Below, one piece after another: positions 54,461 through 63,775 of a stretch of DNA of 64,000 nt. The notes below the pieces were generated by a model. That model worked only from the letters and a program-made list of their open reading frames with translations, did not search any database and was not told the origin of the DNA. Position 1 is the first letter of the stretch, and every line of letters begins with the position of its first letter. The DNA is from Mycobacterium gastri. GTDB taxonomy: Bacteria > Actinomycetota > Actinomycetes > Mycobacteriales > Mycobacteriaceae. The stretch covers positions 1 through 64,000 of the forward strand of contig NZ_LQOX01000106.1 in assembly GCF_002102175.1 (NCBI RefSeq), in the 5' to 3' direction. The translations under genes were made by a program, and so were the position numbers.

Positions 54461-56020
54461 GTGGCAGCGACCAAGGCCAGCCAGGCGACCGGTGAGCCGG
54501 TGAAGCGCACCGCCACCAAGTCCCCGGCCAAAGCCGGCGCCAAGCGACCGGCGGCAAAGACAGCCAATGGCGCTACCCCCGCGAAGCGGGCCACCAAGGC
54601 GGCGGGCCGGTCCACAAAGGCCGCCGATGCCACCAACGACGCCGAGACCACCGCTTCGAAGAAAAGCCGTACCGCGGCAAAAGCCGCAAAGGCGCCAGCC
54701 CGTGACGCCGACACGTTCGGCGAGGCACTCGAAGGCGCGGCTACGGACCCGGCGATTGCGCTCGATGCCACCGAAGACCTCGACGATGAACCAGACCTTG
54801 ACGTCGAACCCGTTGAGGACCTCGACCTCGAGGCCGGTCTCGGCCTAGAGGACCTCGAAGACGACGTAGAAGACGACGTGGTCGCGGCCGTCGTCGACGA
54901 CGGCGGCGACCACGATCCAACCGACGTCGAGGACACTGACGAGGGTGAATCTCCGGCTGTTGCAGCGCCCGGGAACGCCATCGATGATGAAGAGGAGATC
55001 GCCGAACCCACTGAGAAGGACAAGGCCTCAGGCGATTTCGTATGGGACGAGGACGAGTCGGAAGCGTTGCGCCAGGCGCGCAAGGACGCCGAACTCACCG
55101 CGTCCGCTGACTCGGTTCGCGCCTACCTCAAGCAAATCGGCAAGGTGGCGCTGCTCAACGCCGAGGAAGAAGTCGAGCTGGCCAAGCGGATCGAGGCCGG
55201 CCTCTACGCCACGCAGTTGATGGCGGAGATGGCAGAACGCGGCGAGAAGCTGCCCGCTGCCCAACGTCGCGACATGATGTGGATTTGCCGCGACGGTGAT
55301 CGCGCGAAGAACCATCTGCTGGAGGCCAACCTGCGGCTGGTGGTTTCACTGGCCAAGCGCTACACCGGGCGCGGGATGGCGTTCCTGGACTTGATCCAGG
55401 AGGGCAACCTGGGGCTGATCCGGGCGGTCGAGAAATTCGACTACACCAAGGGTTACAAGTTCTCCACCTACGCGACCTGGTGGATCCGCCAAGCCATCAC
55501 CCGCGCCATGGCCGACCAGGCCCGCACCATCCGGATTCCGGTGCACATGGTCGAGGTGATCAACAAGCTCGGCCGAATCCAGCGTGAGCTCCTCCAGGAT
55601 CTGGGCCGCGAGCCCACTCCCGAGGAGCTTGCCAAAGAGATGGACATCACCCCGGAGAAGGTGCTCGAGATCCAGCAATACGCCCGGGAGCCGATCTCGC
55701 TGGACCAGACCATCGGCGATGAGGGCGACAGCCAGCTGGGCGACTTTATCGAAGACAGCGAAGCGGTGGTGGCCGTGGACGCGGTGTCGTTCACGCTGCT
55801 GCAAGACCAGCTGCAGTCGGTCCTGGACACGCTGTCCGAGCGCGAGGCCGGCGTGGTACGGCTGCGCTTCGGCCTCACCGACGGCCAGCCACGCACCCTC
55901 GACGAGATCGGCCAGGTATACGGCGTGACCCGGGAGCGCATCCGGCAGATCGAGTCCAAGACCATGTCGAAATTGCGCCACCCCAGCCGCTCGCAAGTCC
56001 TGCGCGACTACCTGGATTGA
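54461..56020 (+). CDS. sigA: Principal sigma factor SigA
   Basis: 519 residues from GTG 54461 ([20 protein letters not shown]), the start used in M. tuberculosis; a GTG two codons earlier exists. The first 200 residues are Lys/Ala-rich then acidic (region 1.1-like and linker). Region 1.2 is [20 protein letters not shown]; region 2 has [20 protein letters not shown] and [20 protein letters not shown]; region 3 [15 protein letters not shown]; region 4.2 [20 protein letters not shown]. It is the housekeeping sigma factor of RNA polymerase. Counterpart of Rv2703. Confidence 0.97.
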   Translation: MAATKASQATGEPVKRTATKSPAKAGAKRPAAKTANGATPAKRATKAAGRSTKAADATNDAETTASKKSRTAAKAAKAPARDADTFGEALEGAATDPAIALDATEDLDDEPDLDVEPVEDLDLEAGLGLEDLEDDVEDDVVAAVVDDGGDHDPTDVEDTDEGESPAVAAPGNAIDDEEEIAEPTEKDKASGDFVWDEDESEALRQARKDAELTASADSVRAYLKQIGKVALLNAEEEVELAKRIEAGLYATQLMAEMAERGEKLPAAQRRDMMWICRDGDRAKNHLLEANLRLVVSLAKRYTGRGMAFLDLIQEGNLGLIRAVEKFDYTKGYKFSTYATWWIRQAITRAMADQARTIRIPVHMVEVINKLGRIQRELLQDLGREPTPEELAKEMDITPEKVLEIQQYAREPISLDQTIGDEGDSQLGDFIEDSEAVVAVDAVSFTLLQDQLQSVLDTLSEREAGVVRLRFGLTDGQPRTLDEIGQVYGVTRERIRQIESKTMSKLRHPSRSQVLRDYLD

Positions 56021-56213
56021 GCGAGCCCGCCGGCGCAGCGGGACACTTCGGTTTTCGCTTATGTGTCGTCGGCACGTTGATCCCGAGTCTGGTGCAGACG
56101 GGCGCGGCCGGGTCATCGCCTTGGTGCTGCAGCTTTTCCTGCAGGTCACGTTGCTTGTCGGTCGCCTTCCCGGCGTCGTGGGGGTTGGGCGGCGGGTTCA
56201 TGTGCTGATCCAT
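55875..56213 (-). CDS. Small hydrophilic protein antisense to the sigA 3' end
   Basis: 112 residues from ATG 56213, preceded by GGAGGA at seven to eight bases, one of the best ribosome-binding sites in the window. The N-terminal part ([20 protein letters not shown], then [20 protein letters not shown]) is polar and reads as genuine protein. The C-terminal 50 residues lie antisense to sigA and look low-complexity (Arg/Ser/Gly/Trp), so the native stop may have been lost. Family not recognised. Confidence 0.45.
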   Translation of the reverse strand: MDQHMNPPPNPHDAGKATDKQRDLQEKLQHQGDDPAAPVCTRLGINVPTTHKRKPKCPAAPAGSLNPGSRAGLASGWGGAISTWSWTRSAGCAPGSRRIPGRSRRGCVAGRR

Positions 56214-56385
56214 GAGAAATCCTCCGGCGTCTAGAGCCGTCGATCGAGGGATCTCCCACATTCCATCCGACGGAACCGGGCCGCCTTCCAGACACATCCC
56301 TCAACACGGCATGCCCAACGGCCGGGACGCCACGTGCCCGCACCTAACGGCTGCGCGTCGGCAGCCGCCGTCATACTGTCACGGC

Positions 56386-56756
56386 ATGTCAGCAAGCCGC
56401 AGGTGTATCTCCTCCGGATCCGACTTCGAATCGGCCGTCGGCTATTCGCGCGCGGTGCGCGTTGGTCGGCCCGTGGCAGTGGCCGGAACCACGGCAGCGG
56501 CAACGATGTCGCCGCGCAGACCAGAGACGCCCTGCGCCGCATCGAGGCCGCACTCGGACAGGCTGGCGCGAGGCTCGCCGACGTGGTCCGTACCCGCATA
56601 TACGTGACCGATATTTCACGCTGGCGCGAGATCGGCGAGCTACACGCTGAGATTTTCGGCGACATTCGCCCGGTTGCCACCATGGTCGGGGTTTCGGCGC
56701 TGATCGCGCCCGGCCTGTTGGTGGAGATTGAGGCCGACGCCTACCTGGAGGCCTGA
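56386..56756 (+). pseudogene. RidA/YjgF-like gene with a one-base frameshift
   Basis: From ATG 56386 the frame gives 36 good RidA residues (MSASRRCISSGSDFESAVGY, then SRAVRVGRPVAVAGTT). The family continues one frame over: SGNDVAAQTRDALRRIEAAL, VVRTRIYVTDISRWREIGEL and LIAPGLLVEIEADAYLEA to the stop at 56756. Insertion of one G after base 56493 (ACGGCAGC to ACGGGCAGC) would restore the frame and give the TTGSGN-type turn. So a single base appears deleted. The catalytic Arg (VRTRIYV) is intact. Counterpart of Rv2704, next to sigA. Confidence 0.8.
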
Positions 56757-57109
56757 CGTCCCGGAATCGGAGGGAAGGTGCCGTCCGGCGCCGGCGGGTA
56801 CCCGCAGACTCTGATCACCGCGCGCAGTGGGAGCGGGCCATAGAGATGCGGAAACAGCATCCAGTCCGGATCCGCTAACGTTCCGGGCTCCCAACGCACG
56901 GGCGAGTCGAGCGCCGCCGGGTCGATATACAGCAGGACCATGTCACGACGGCCGTGGAAGAGCCGATTGGCCGGCAGATGTATCTGCTCAGGCGTCGACA
57001 GATGGATGAACGCGGTAGCTGATCCGGGACGGAAGCCGCCGCGGCGGCGGGCGGACGACCATTCGCGGGCCGCACACATGTGCACCAACACCGCCGGAGT
57101 GGACGACAT
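56741..57109 (-). CDS. DUF952 family protein (Rv2705c-like)
   Basis: 122 residues. It contains the DUF952 pattern TAFIHLSTPEQIHLPANRLF, then GRRDMVLLYIDPAALDSPVR and HLYGPLPLRAVIRV. The family has an ADP-ribosyltransferase-like compact fold of unknown activity. It overlaps the end of the RidA-like pseudogene by 16 bases, convergently. Confidence 0.83.
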   Translation of the reverse strand: MSSTPAVLVHMCAAREWSSARRRGGFRPGSATAFIHLSTPEQIHLPANRLFHGRRDMVLLYIDPAALDSPVRWEPGTLADPDWMLFPHLYGPLPLRAVIRVCGYPPAPDGTFPPIPGRQASR

Positions 57110-57235
57110 GCTAGCCAGCTTGCCCGACTCATCGTCCCGACATCCGTGAGAAAGGACACACCTGATACCACCCAGGGAACAAGGCGAAAGCGGGGAACGT
57201 CTGAGACAGTGAACTTACCGAGATATGGAGAAGTC

Positions 57236-57421
57236 ATGAACGCAACGTTGACCAGTCCCGAGCTGACTAGAGCCGACCGCTGCGACCGCTGTGGCGCAGC
57301 AGCGCGGGTGCGCGCCAAGCTGCCTTCCGGTGCCGAACTTCTCTTCTGCCAGCACCACGCCAACGAGCACGAAGCGAAACTGATCGAGCTGTCGGCCGTC
57401 CTGGAGGTAAGTGGAAACTAG
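57236..57421 (+). CDS. Small zinc-binding DUF7455-type protein
   Basis: 61 residues from ATG 57236, with ATGGAGAAGTC upstream as a weak ribosome-binding site. It has a CxxC...CxxH zinc site: ADRCDRCGAAARVRAKLPSG followed by LLFCQHHANEHEAKL. Such short proteins are conserved in actinobacteria, often near sigma-factor genes; function unknown. Confidence 0.75.
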   Translation: MNATLTSPELTRADRCDRCGAAARVRAKLPSGAELLFCQHHANEHEAKLIELSAVLEVSGN

Positions 57422-57496
57422 GTTCGCCGAAACTCGCTCGCCTAAAGTCGGGTCCAATGTGCCACGTGTGACCGATCATCGGTAATGCTGGACCGG

Positions 57497-58429
57497 ATGA
57501 GCGACCAAACGCCAAAGCCGTCCCGCCACCACATCTGGCGAATCAGCCTTCGGACGCTCTCCAAGAGTTGGGACGACTCGATCTTCTCCGAGTCAGCGCA
57601 AGCAGGTTTCTGGTCGGCGCTGTCCCTTCCGCCCTTGCTGTTGGGAATGCTGGGCAGCCTGGCCTACGTGGCTCCGCTATTCGGTGAGGACACCTTGCCC
57701 GCGATCGAAAAAACCATCATTTCCACCGCCCACAGTTTCTTCTCACCCAGTGTGGTCAACGAGATCATCGAGCCGACCATCCGCGACATCACTGCCAACG
57801 CGCGCGGCGAGGTGGTGTCGCTGGGTTTCTTGATCTCATTGTGGGCAGGATCGTCGGCAATCTCTTCGTACGTCGACGCCGTGGTGGAGGCGCATGACCA
57901 GACTCCGCTGCGCCATCCGGTGCGGCAGCGGTTCTTCGCGCTGTTCCTGTACGTGGTGATGCTGGTGTTCCTGGTGGCCGCCGCGCCGGTGGCGGTGGTG
58001 GGACCACGGAAGGTGAGCGACCACATTCCGGCCAGCTTGGCCAATGTCCTGCATTACGGCTACTACCCGGCACTGATCGCGGGCCTGACGGTGGGGGTTA
58101 TCATCCTTTACCGCGTCGCTCTGCCGGTACCGCTGCCGACACACCGACTGGTCATCGGCGCAGTGCTGGCCACCGCGGTGTTCCTGATCGCGACGCTGGG
58201 TCTACGGTTCTATCTCAGATGGATCACGAGTACGGGCTATACCTACGGCGCGCTGTCCACGCCCATCGCTTTCCTGTTGTTCGCGTTCTTCGGTGGTTTT
58301 GCGGTCATGATCGGAGCCGAACTCAACGCCGCGATCCAAGAGGAATGGCCGGCGCCGGCCACACACGCACATCGGCTGCGCAACTGGCTGAGGACCCGCA
58401 CCGCCGCCATTATGGGAACAGCCGACTAG
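57497..58429 (+). CDS. YihY/BrkB-type membrane protein (Rv2707-like)
   Basis: 310 residues from ATG 57497 (MSDQTPKPSRHHIWRISLRT). The N-terminal SIFSESAQAGFWSALSLPPL resembles the entry of YihY/BrkB proteins. Six hydrophobic helices follow, with VVSLGFLISLWAGSSAISSY and the C-terminal YGALSTPIAFLLFAFFGGFA plus a conserved GAELNAAIQEEW. It is an inner-membrane protein; the older ribonuclease BN label for this family is obsolete. Function unknown. Confidence 0.85.
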   Translation: MSDQTPKPSRHHIWRISLRTLSKSWDDSIFSESAQAGFWSALSLPPLLLGMLGSLAYVAPLFGEDTLPAIEKTIISTAHSFFSPSVVNEIIEPTIRDITANARGEVVSLGFLISLWAGSSAISSYVDAVVEAHDQTPLRHPVRQRFFALFLYVVMLVFLVAAAPVAVVGPRKVSDHIPASLANVLHYGYYPALIAGLTVGVIILYRVALPVPLPTHRLVIGAVLATAVFLIATLGLRFYLRWITSTGYTYGALSTPIAFLLFAFFGGFAVMIGAELNAAIQEEWPAPATHAHRLRNWLRTRTAAIMGTAD

Positions 58430-58478
58430 GGCGTCGGACGGGACGTCGCAGACCACGACGGTGCAGCCGCCGCGCGAT

Positions 58479-58727
58479 TCAGTCTTTCTTGAGCTTCTCG
58501 TAGATCTGCTTGCAGTCCGGGCATACCGGCGAGCCAGGCTTGGGTGCCCGGGTCACGGGAAACACCTCACCGCATAACGCCACCACATGGCTCCCCAGCA
58601 CCGCGCTCTCGGCGATTTTGTCTTTCTTGACGTAGTGGAAGTACTTCGGGACATCGCTGCCGGTCCCGTCGTCGACGCGTTCCTCGGTGTCGGTGCGTTC
58701 GATCGTCTGCGTCTGCATACCAGACAT
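58479..58727 (-). CDS. DUF3039 protein (Rv2708c-like)
   Basis: 82 residues from ATG 58727 (MSGMQTQTIERTDTEERVDD), the same length as M. tuberculosis Rv2708c. Conserved blocks are KYFHYVKKDKIAESAVLGSH, VVALCGEVFPVTRAPKPGSP and VCPDCKQIYEKLKKD, where His and three Cys could bind zinc. Function unknown; strongly conserved across actinobacteria. Confidence 0.86.
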   Translation of the reverse strand: MSGMQTQTIERTDTEERVDDGTGSDVPKYFHYVKKDKIAESAVLGSHVVALCGEVFPVTRAPKPGSPVCPDCKQIYEKLKKD

Positions 58728-58781
58728 TGTGCCCCCTGACTCGCTCCTGCCGGAAACGACTGGATGTGGGAGAGTAGAGAG

Positions 58782-59207
58782 ATGAAGCGCGGCTTCGAGC
58801 TGAGTTTCGATGACTTCGACGAGCGAGGCCGCCCGGTACTGATCACCGCCGCCGCACCGTCCTACGAGGAACAGCACCGAGCCCGGGTGCGCAAGTATCT
58901 GACCTTGATGGCGTTCCGGATTCCGGCGCTCATCCTGGCCGCCGTCGCATACGGGGCCTGGCACAACGGTCTTGTCTCGCTACTGATCGTGGCTGTCTCG
59001 ATTCCGTTGCCGTGGATGGCCGTGCTCATCGCCAACGATAGGCCGCCCCGCAGCGCCGATGAGCCCCGGCGATTCGACGACGCCCGACGCCGCATCCCGC
59101 TGTTTCCGACGGCCAAGCGTCCGGCGCTGGAGCCTCGGCGAGACCCTGCGCCCCAATCGGCTCAATCGGACCCCCCGGACTTCGACGGCTGGTCCAATCC
59201 AGGTTAA
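58782..59207 (+). CDS. DUF3099 membrane protein (Rv2709-like)
   Basis: 141 residues from ATG 58782 with GGGAGAGTAGAGAG as ribosome-binding region. Two central helices (MAFRIPALILAAVAYGAWHN and LVSLLIVAVSIPLPWMAVLI) are flanked by polar ends; the C-terminus is Pro/Arg-rich. Function unknown. It lies between the DUF3039 gene and sigB, the same order as in M. tuberculosis. Confidence 0.82.
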   Translation: MKRGFELSFDDFDERGRPVLITAAAPSYEEQHRARVRKYLTLMAFRIPALILAAVAYGAWHNGLVSLLIVAVSIPLPWMAVLIANDRPPRSADEPRRFDDARRRIPLFPTAKRPALEPRRDPAPQSAQSDPPDFDGWSNPG

Positions 59208-59293
59208 ACCGGCTGCCGCGGCGCACTTCTCAGGACATTCTCAGGTCGCTGGCACATTTCTGCACGTCACGGTGTGTGAGATGACAGCGCGGC

Positions 59294-59321
59294 GGGAACT
59301 CTGTGGTCGAGCCTGTCGTTA
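59294..59321 (+). promoter_or_regulatory. ECF-sigma-type promoter of sigB
   Basis: GGGAACT at 59294-59300 and CGTTA at 59317-59321 with about 17 bases between match the GGAAC...GTT pattern used by SigE/SigH-type factors. It lies 37 bases upstream of the sigB start. In M. tuberculosis sigB is transcribed by SigE, SigH and SigL from a promoter of this type (established), so stress control is expected here. Confidence 0.65.
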
Positions 59322-59357
59322 AACCCCGTGACAGGACAAGCCGATCGGGAGGGCGCT

Positions 59358-60317
59358 ATGGCACATGCCACCACAAGCCGGGCTGACAGCGATCTGGATG
59401 CTCAAAGCCCCGCAGCGGACTTGGTGCGCGTATATCTGAACGGCATCGGTAAGACGGCGTTGCTCAACGCCGCCGATGAAGTGGAGCTGGCCAAACGCAT
59501 CGAAGCCGGGCTGTACGCCGAGTATCTGCTCGAAACCCGAAAGCGGTTGGGCGAGAACCGGAAACGCGAATTGGCGGCCGTGGTACGCGACGGCCAGGCG
59601 GCGCGCCGTCATCTCCTGGAGGCCAACCTTCGGCTGGTGGTGTCGCTGGCCAAGCGCTATACGGGCCGCGGAATGCCGCTGCTCGACCTCATCCAGGAGG
59701 GCAACCTGGGCCTGATCCGCGCGATGGAGAAGTTCGACTACACAAAGGGATTCAAGTTCTCGACGTATGCCACCTGGTGGATCCGCCAAGCCATCACCCG
59801 TGGCATGGCCGACCAGAGCCGCACCATTCGTCTGCCCGTTCACCTGGTCGAGCAGGTCAATAAGCTGGCGCGGATCAAACGGGAGATGCACCAGAACCTG
59901 GGTCGGGAAGCCACCGACGAGGAACTTGCCGCCGAATCCGGCATTCCCGTCGACAAGATCAACGACCTGCTCGAACACAGCCGGGACCCGGTGAGCCTGG
60001 ACATGCCGGTCGGCTCTGAGGAAGAGGCGCCGCTGGGCGACTTCATCGAGGACGCCGAAGCCATGTCCGCGGAGAACGCGGTTATCGCCGAACTGCTGCA
60101 CACCGATATTCGCAGTGTGCTTGCCACCCTCGACGAGCGTGAGCACCAGGTGATCCGGCTGCGCTTCGGCCTGGACGACGGCCAGCCGCGCACGCTGGAT
60201 CAAATCGGCAAGCTGTTCGGTCTGTCCCGAGAGCGCGTGCGCCAGATCGAGCGGGACGTGATGTGCAAGTTGCGCCATGGCGAACGTGCCGATCGGCTGC
60301 GGTCATACGCCAGTTGA
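59358..60317 (+). CDS. sigB: Alternative sigma factor SigB
   Basis: 319 residues from ATG 59358 ([20 protein letters not shown]). It is a group 2 sigma factor, close to SigA but without the long N-terminal extension. Region 1.2 is [20 protein letters not shown]; region 2 has [20 protein letters not shown] and [20 protein letters not shown]; region 4.2 [20 protein letters not shown]. It directs general-stress and stationary-phase transcription. It is followed by ideR, as in M. tuberculosis (Rv2710-Rv2711). Confidence 0.96.
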   Translation: MAHATTSRADSDLDAQSPAADLVRVYLNGIGKTALLNAADEVELAKRIEAGLYAEYLLETRKRLGENRKRELAAVVRDGQAARRHLLEANLRLVVSLAKRYTGRGMPLLDLIQEGNLGLIRAMEKFDYTKGFKFSTYATWWIRQAITRGMADQSRTIRLPVHLVEQVNKLARIKREMHQNLGREATDEELAAESGIPVDKINDLLEHSRDPVSLDMPVGSEEEAPLGDFIEDAEAMSAENAVIAELLHTDIRSVLATLDEREHQVIRLRFGLDDGQPRTLDQIGKLFGLSRERVRQIERDVMCKLRHGERADRLRSYAS

Positions 60318-60382
60318 GACCCCGCCCCGACGCCCACCGAAAGCGCCGAGACAAGCGCCGAGAATCTAGGTACAAGACAGTG

Positions 60383-60407
60383 TGCCCGCCGCGATGAGCG
60401 GCGGGCA
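60383..60407 (+). terminator. Hairpin terminator between sigB and ideR
   Basis: TGCCCGCCGC-GATGA-GCGGCGGGCA forms a perfect 10-bp, very GC-rich stem with a five-base loop. There is no U tract, as usual for mycobacterial hairpin terminators. It lies 66 bases after the sigB stop and 78 bases before ideR, so ideR probably has its own promoter just downstream. Confidence 0.7.
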
Positions 60408-60484
60408 TACTGCTGTCGGGGGCGTTTTGGGCCAACCACATGCGCAGCTGGCCAAGTAGACTCGGCGGCAACGGAGGATGCTGA

Positions 60485-61177
60485 ATGAACGACTTGGTTG
60501 ATACCACCGAGATGTACTTGCGGACGATCTACGACCTCGAGGAAGAGGGCGTCACGCCGCTGCGCGCCCGGATTGCCGAGCGCCTGGAGCAGAGCGGGCC
60601 GACTGTCAGCCAGACCGTTTCCCGGATGGAGCGGGACGGATTGCTTCGGGTGGCCGGGGATCGCCACCTCGAACTCACCGACAAGGGCCGGGCGCTGGCG
60701 ATCGCGGTGATGCGCAAGCACCGCCTCGCCGAACGACTCCTCGTCGACGTCATCGGGTTGCCGTGGGAAGAGGTGCACGCCGAGGCATGCCGGTGGGAGC
60801 ACGTGATGAGCGAGGATGTCGAGCGTCGGCTGGTCAAGGTGCTGAACAACCCGACTACGTCTCCATTCGGCAATCCGATTCCGGGCTTGCTGGACCTGGG
60901 CGTGGGGCCGGAATTCGGCGCCGAAGACGCCAACTTGGTGCGGTTGACCGAGCTGCCGGCCGGTCCGCCGGTGGCAGTCGTCGTTCGCCAGCTCACCGAG
61001 CATGTTCAAGGCGACATCGACTTGATCACGCGGCTCAAGGACGCCGGCGTCGTGCCGAACGCCCGAGTAACGGTCGAAACCAGTCCGGGAGGCGGCGTGA
61101 CCATCGTCATCCCGGGGCATGAGAACGTCACCCTGCCCCACGCGATGGCGCACGCCGTCAAGGTCGAGAAGGTCTGA
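60485..61177 (+). CDS. ideR: Iron-dependent repressor IdeR
   Basis: 230 residues; GGAGG seven bases upstream of ATG 60485 fixes the start. It is DtxR family: a winged helix (LEQSGPTVSQTVSRMERDGL), a dimerisation and metal domain with VMRKHRLAERLLVD and HAEACRWEHVMSEDVERRL (Cys, Glu, His ligands), and a C-terminal SH3-like domain (VAVVVRQLTEHVQGDIDLIT). With Fe(II) it represses siderophore uptake and activates iron storage. Counterpart of Rv2711. Confidence 0.96.
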   Translation: MNDLVDTTEMYLRTIYDLEEEGVTPLRARIAERLEQSGPTVSQTVSRMERDGLLRVAGDRHLELTDKGRALAIAVMRKHRLAERLLVDVIGLPWEEVHAEACRWEHVMSEDVERRLVKVLNNPTTSPFGNPIPGLLDLGVGPEFGAEDANLVRLTELPAGPPVAVVVRQLTEHVQGDIDLITRLKDAGVVPNARVTVETSPGGGVTIVIPGHENVTLPHAMAHAVKVEKV

Positions 61178-62254
61178 CTACCCCGCCCATCGGCCAGATT
61201 GGCCGAATGAGCCGAATACCCGTCGCGGCGGTAGCCGCACGCCGAGTTGCCGAGCCAGCCGATAGCCGGTGGTCGCGAGTTCCCGGATGTGCTCCGGCCG
61301 AAGCCCGGACTGTAACGCCGTGTCCAGCATGCCCGCCATCCGGTGCCCCGGCGAGCAGCGCAGCGCGGCCTCCAGGGATAACCCGGCCAATGGACCGTCT
61401 CCGCGGGCGTAGGCACTGAACGCCAGCAACACCAGCGCCTCCACCCGCCACGGCTCGGGCAGCGCGCGGGCCAGTACTGCCCACAACGACTCGGCCGGAC
61501 CGGAGTCCTCACCGACCGCGAGGGCATAGAGCGTGTCGCGCACCCGCACGTCGGTCAGCGCGCAGCCCAACCGGGCCAGCTCCCCGTCGGACAGCGGCTG
61601 CCCGTCGGCCACCCGCGCGGCAGCGGCCATCGCCTTCTCTACGTCGCGACGGCTACGGCCCAACGGGTCGGCGCGCTGGGCGATCTCCCGCTCGGCCGCC
61701 TCTCGCTTCATGGCGGCGGCCAGTGTGCCGGTGCGCGCCCGGTCGTCAACGGCGACGACGGCCTCGAGGTCGGCACGCCGCGGGTACAGCCGCCGACCGT
61801 CGAGCACCGCAGCAACCGCCAGCGGCGACGCCGCCGGGTCGTCGATGACACCACCCGAACCGCAGTCGTCGACGCAATGCCAGCGTCCGCCCACGGCGAT
61901 GCGGTCGACCACGTGGGCCGCCCAGAGCACGATGTCACGCTGCGCCAGTGCCTCGGTCAGCGCATCGCACACCCGCCGGTACTCGTCGCTGCATCCCGGA
62001 CACTGCGCTCCGTCCGCGTCGACGATCACCGCGATCGCGGCCTCGGGGTCTGCCGCGGCGGCAACCTCCGCGAGCTGCTCGACCCGGTGGCCAAGGTCCT
62101 CCGACAGGTCAATACGCATTACCGATCCCAGTTCACCGTCGGCCACCGAGACCAGAACCAGCGATTTTTCCGGCACGAAGCCGAGGATGGCCGGCAGCGC
62201 GGCGATCAGGGCGCCGGGGCGATTCAGTTCAAAGTCAGGTCGATGCTTGGTCAT
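61178..62254 (-). CDS. DUF4192 family protein (Rv2712c-like)
   Basis: 358 residues from ATG 62254 (MTKHRPDFELNRPGALIAAL); a TTG three codons upstream is possible. Conserved blocks are ALIAALPAILGFVPEKSLVL, AIAVIVDADGAQCPGCSDEY and DCGSGGVIDDPAASPLAVAA. No membrane helix or catalytic motif recognised. It is convergent with ideR, whose stop codon directly abuts its own (61177/61178), an unusually tight junction. Confidence 0.83.
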   Translation of the reverse strand: MTKHRPDFELNRPGALIAALPAILGFVPEKSLVLVSVADGELGSVMRIDLSEDLGHRVEQLAEVAAAADPEAAIAVIVDADGAQCPGCSDEYRRVCDALTEALAQRDIVLWAAHVVDRIAVGGRWHCVDDCGSGGVIDDPAASPLAVAAVLDGRRLYPRRADLEAVVAVDDRARTGTLAAAMKREAAEREIAQRADPLGRSRRDVEKAMAAAARVADGQPLSDGELARLGCALTDVRVRDTLYALAVGEDSGPAESLWAVLARALPEPWRVEALVLLAFSAYARGDGPLAGLSLEAALRCSPGHRMAGMLDTALQSGLRPEHIRELATTGYRLARQLGVRLPPRRVFGSFGQSGRWAG

Positions 62255-62368
62255 AGGCGTCAACGCTGACGACCGGCACCGTCAGCCGGTGCGCGCATCC
62301 GGCACCTGGGCCGCCATCCTGTGGACGAAGTCGCCACTGTGCGTTCTACTGTCTATCTCATGGGGTCG

Positions 62369-63775
62369 ATGCGCGAGTACGACATGGTGGTTCTCGGCTC
62401 TGGGCCTGGCGGCCAGAAGGCGGCCATTGCCTCGGCCAAGTTGGGCAAATCCGTTGCGATCGTCGAGCGTGGCCGAATGCTGGGCGGCGTGTGCGTCAAC
62501 ACGGGCACCATCCCGTCGAAGACGTTGCGCGAGGCGGTGCTCTACCTCACCGGCATGAATCAGCGCGAACTCTACGGGGCGAGCTACCGCGTCAAGGACC
62601 GGATCACTCCGGCCGATCTGCTGGCCCGCACCCAGCATGTGATCGGCAAGGAAGTCGACGTGGTACGCAATCAGTTGATGCGCAACCGGGTCGACCTGCT
62701 GGTGGGGCACGGCCGGTTCGTCGATCCGCACACCATCATGGTCGAAGACCAGACGCGGCGCGAAAAGACCACTGTCACAGGCGATTACATCGTCATCGCC
62801 ACCGGCACCAGGCCGGCCCGGCCGTCCGGCGTGGAATTCGACGAAGAACGGGTCCTCGACTCCGACGGGATCCTGGACCTCAAGTCGCTCCCGGCTTCGA
62901 TGGTCGTGGTCGGTGCCGGCGTGATCGGTATCGAGTATGCCTCGATGTTCGCCGCGCTGGGCACCAAGGTGACCGTCGTCGAGAAACGGGAAGACATGCT
63001 GGACTTCTGCGACCCCGAGGTCGTCGAGGCGCTGAAATTCCACCTGCGCGACCTGGCGGTGACATTCCGGTTCGGCGAAGAGGTCACCGCGGTCGACGTC
63101 GGCTCGGCCGGCACCGTCACCACCCTGGCCAGCGGCAAACAGATTCCCGCCGAGACGGTGATGTACTCCGCCGGACGCCAGGGCCAGACCGACCACCTCG
63201 ACCTGCCCAACGCCGGCCTGGAGGTCGAACGCCGCGGGCGAATATGGGTGGACGAACAGTTCAAGACCAAGGTGGACCATATCTACGCCGTCGGCGACGT
63301 CATCGGCTTTCCGGCCTTGGCCGCGACGTCGATGGAGCAGGGCCGGCTGGCCGCCTATCACGCATTCGGGGAACCCACTGACGGCATCACCGACCTGCAG
63401 CCGATCGGCATCTATTCGATCCCCGAGATCTCCTACGTCGGCGCCACCGAGGTGGAACTGACCAAGGAATCCATCCCCTACGAGGTGGGTGTGGCGCGCT
63501 ACCGGGAACTGGCCCGCGGCCAGATCGCCGGCGACTCCTACGGCATGCTCAAACTGCTGGTGTCCACCGACGATCTCAAGCTGCTTGGAGTGCACATCTT
63601 CGGCACCAGTGCCACCGAGATGGTGCACATCGGACAGGCCGTCATGGGATGCGGAGGGACCGTCGAGTACCTGGTCGACGCGGTTTTCAACTACCCGACA
63701 TTCTCCGAGGCATACAAGGTGGCCGCGCTCGACGTGATGAACAAGGTGCGCGCACTCAACCAGTTCCGCCGCTGA
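62369..63775 (+). CDS. sthA: Soluble pyridine nucleotide transhydrogenase
   Basis: 468 residues from ATG 62369 ([20 protein letters not shown]), the same length as Rv2713. FAD site [18 protein letters not shown]; the pseudo-redox site [17 protein letters not shown] has one Cys where disulfide reductases have two, as expected for SthA; NAD(P) fold [23 protein letters not shown] site 2 [17 protein letters not shown]. It transfers hydride between NADPH and NAD+ in the cytosol without pumping protons. Confidence 0.93.
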   Translation: MREYDMVVLGSGPGGQKAAIASAKLGKSVAIVERGRMLGGVCVNTGTIPSKTLREAVLYLTGMNQRELYGASYRVKDRITPADLLARTQHVIGKEVDVVRNQLMRNRVDLLVGHGRFVDPHTIMVEDQTRREKTTVTGDYIVIATGTRPARPSGVEFDEERVLDSDGILDLKSLPASMVVVGAGVIGIEYASMFAALGTKVTVVEKREDMLDFCDPEVVEALKFHLRDLAVTFRFGEEVTAVDVGSAGTVTTLASGKQIPAETVMYSAGRQGQTDHLDLPNAGLEVERRGRIWVDEQFKTKVDHIYAVGDVIGFPALAATSMEQGRLAAYHAFGEPTDGITDLQPIGIYSIPEISYVGATEVELTKESIPYEVGVARYRELARGQIAGDSYGMLKLLVSTDDLKLLGVHIFGTSATEMVHIGQAVMGCGGTVEYLVDAVFNYPTFSEAYKVAALDVMNKVRALNQFRR

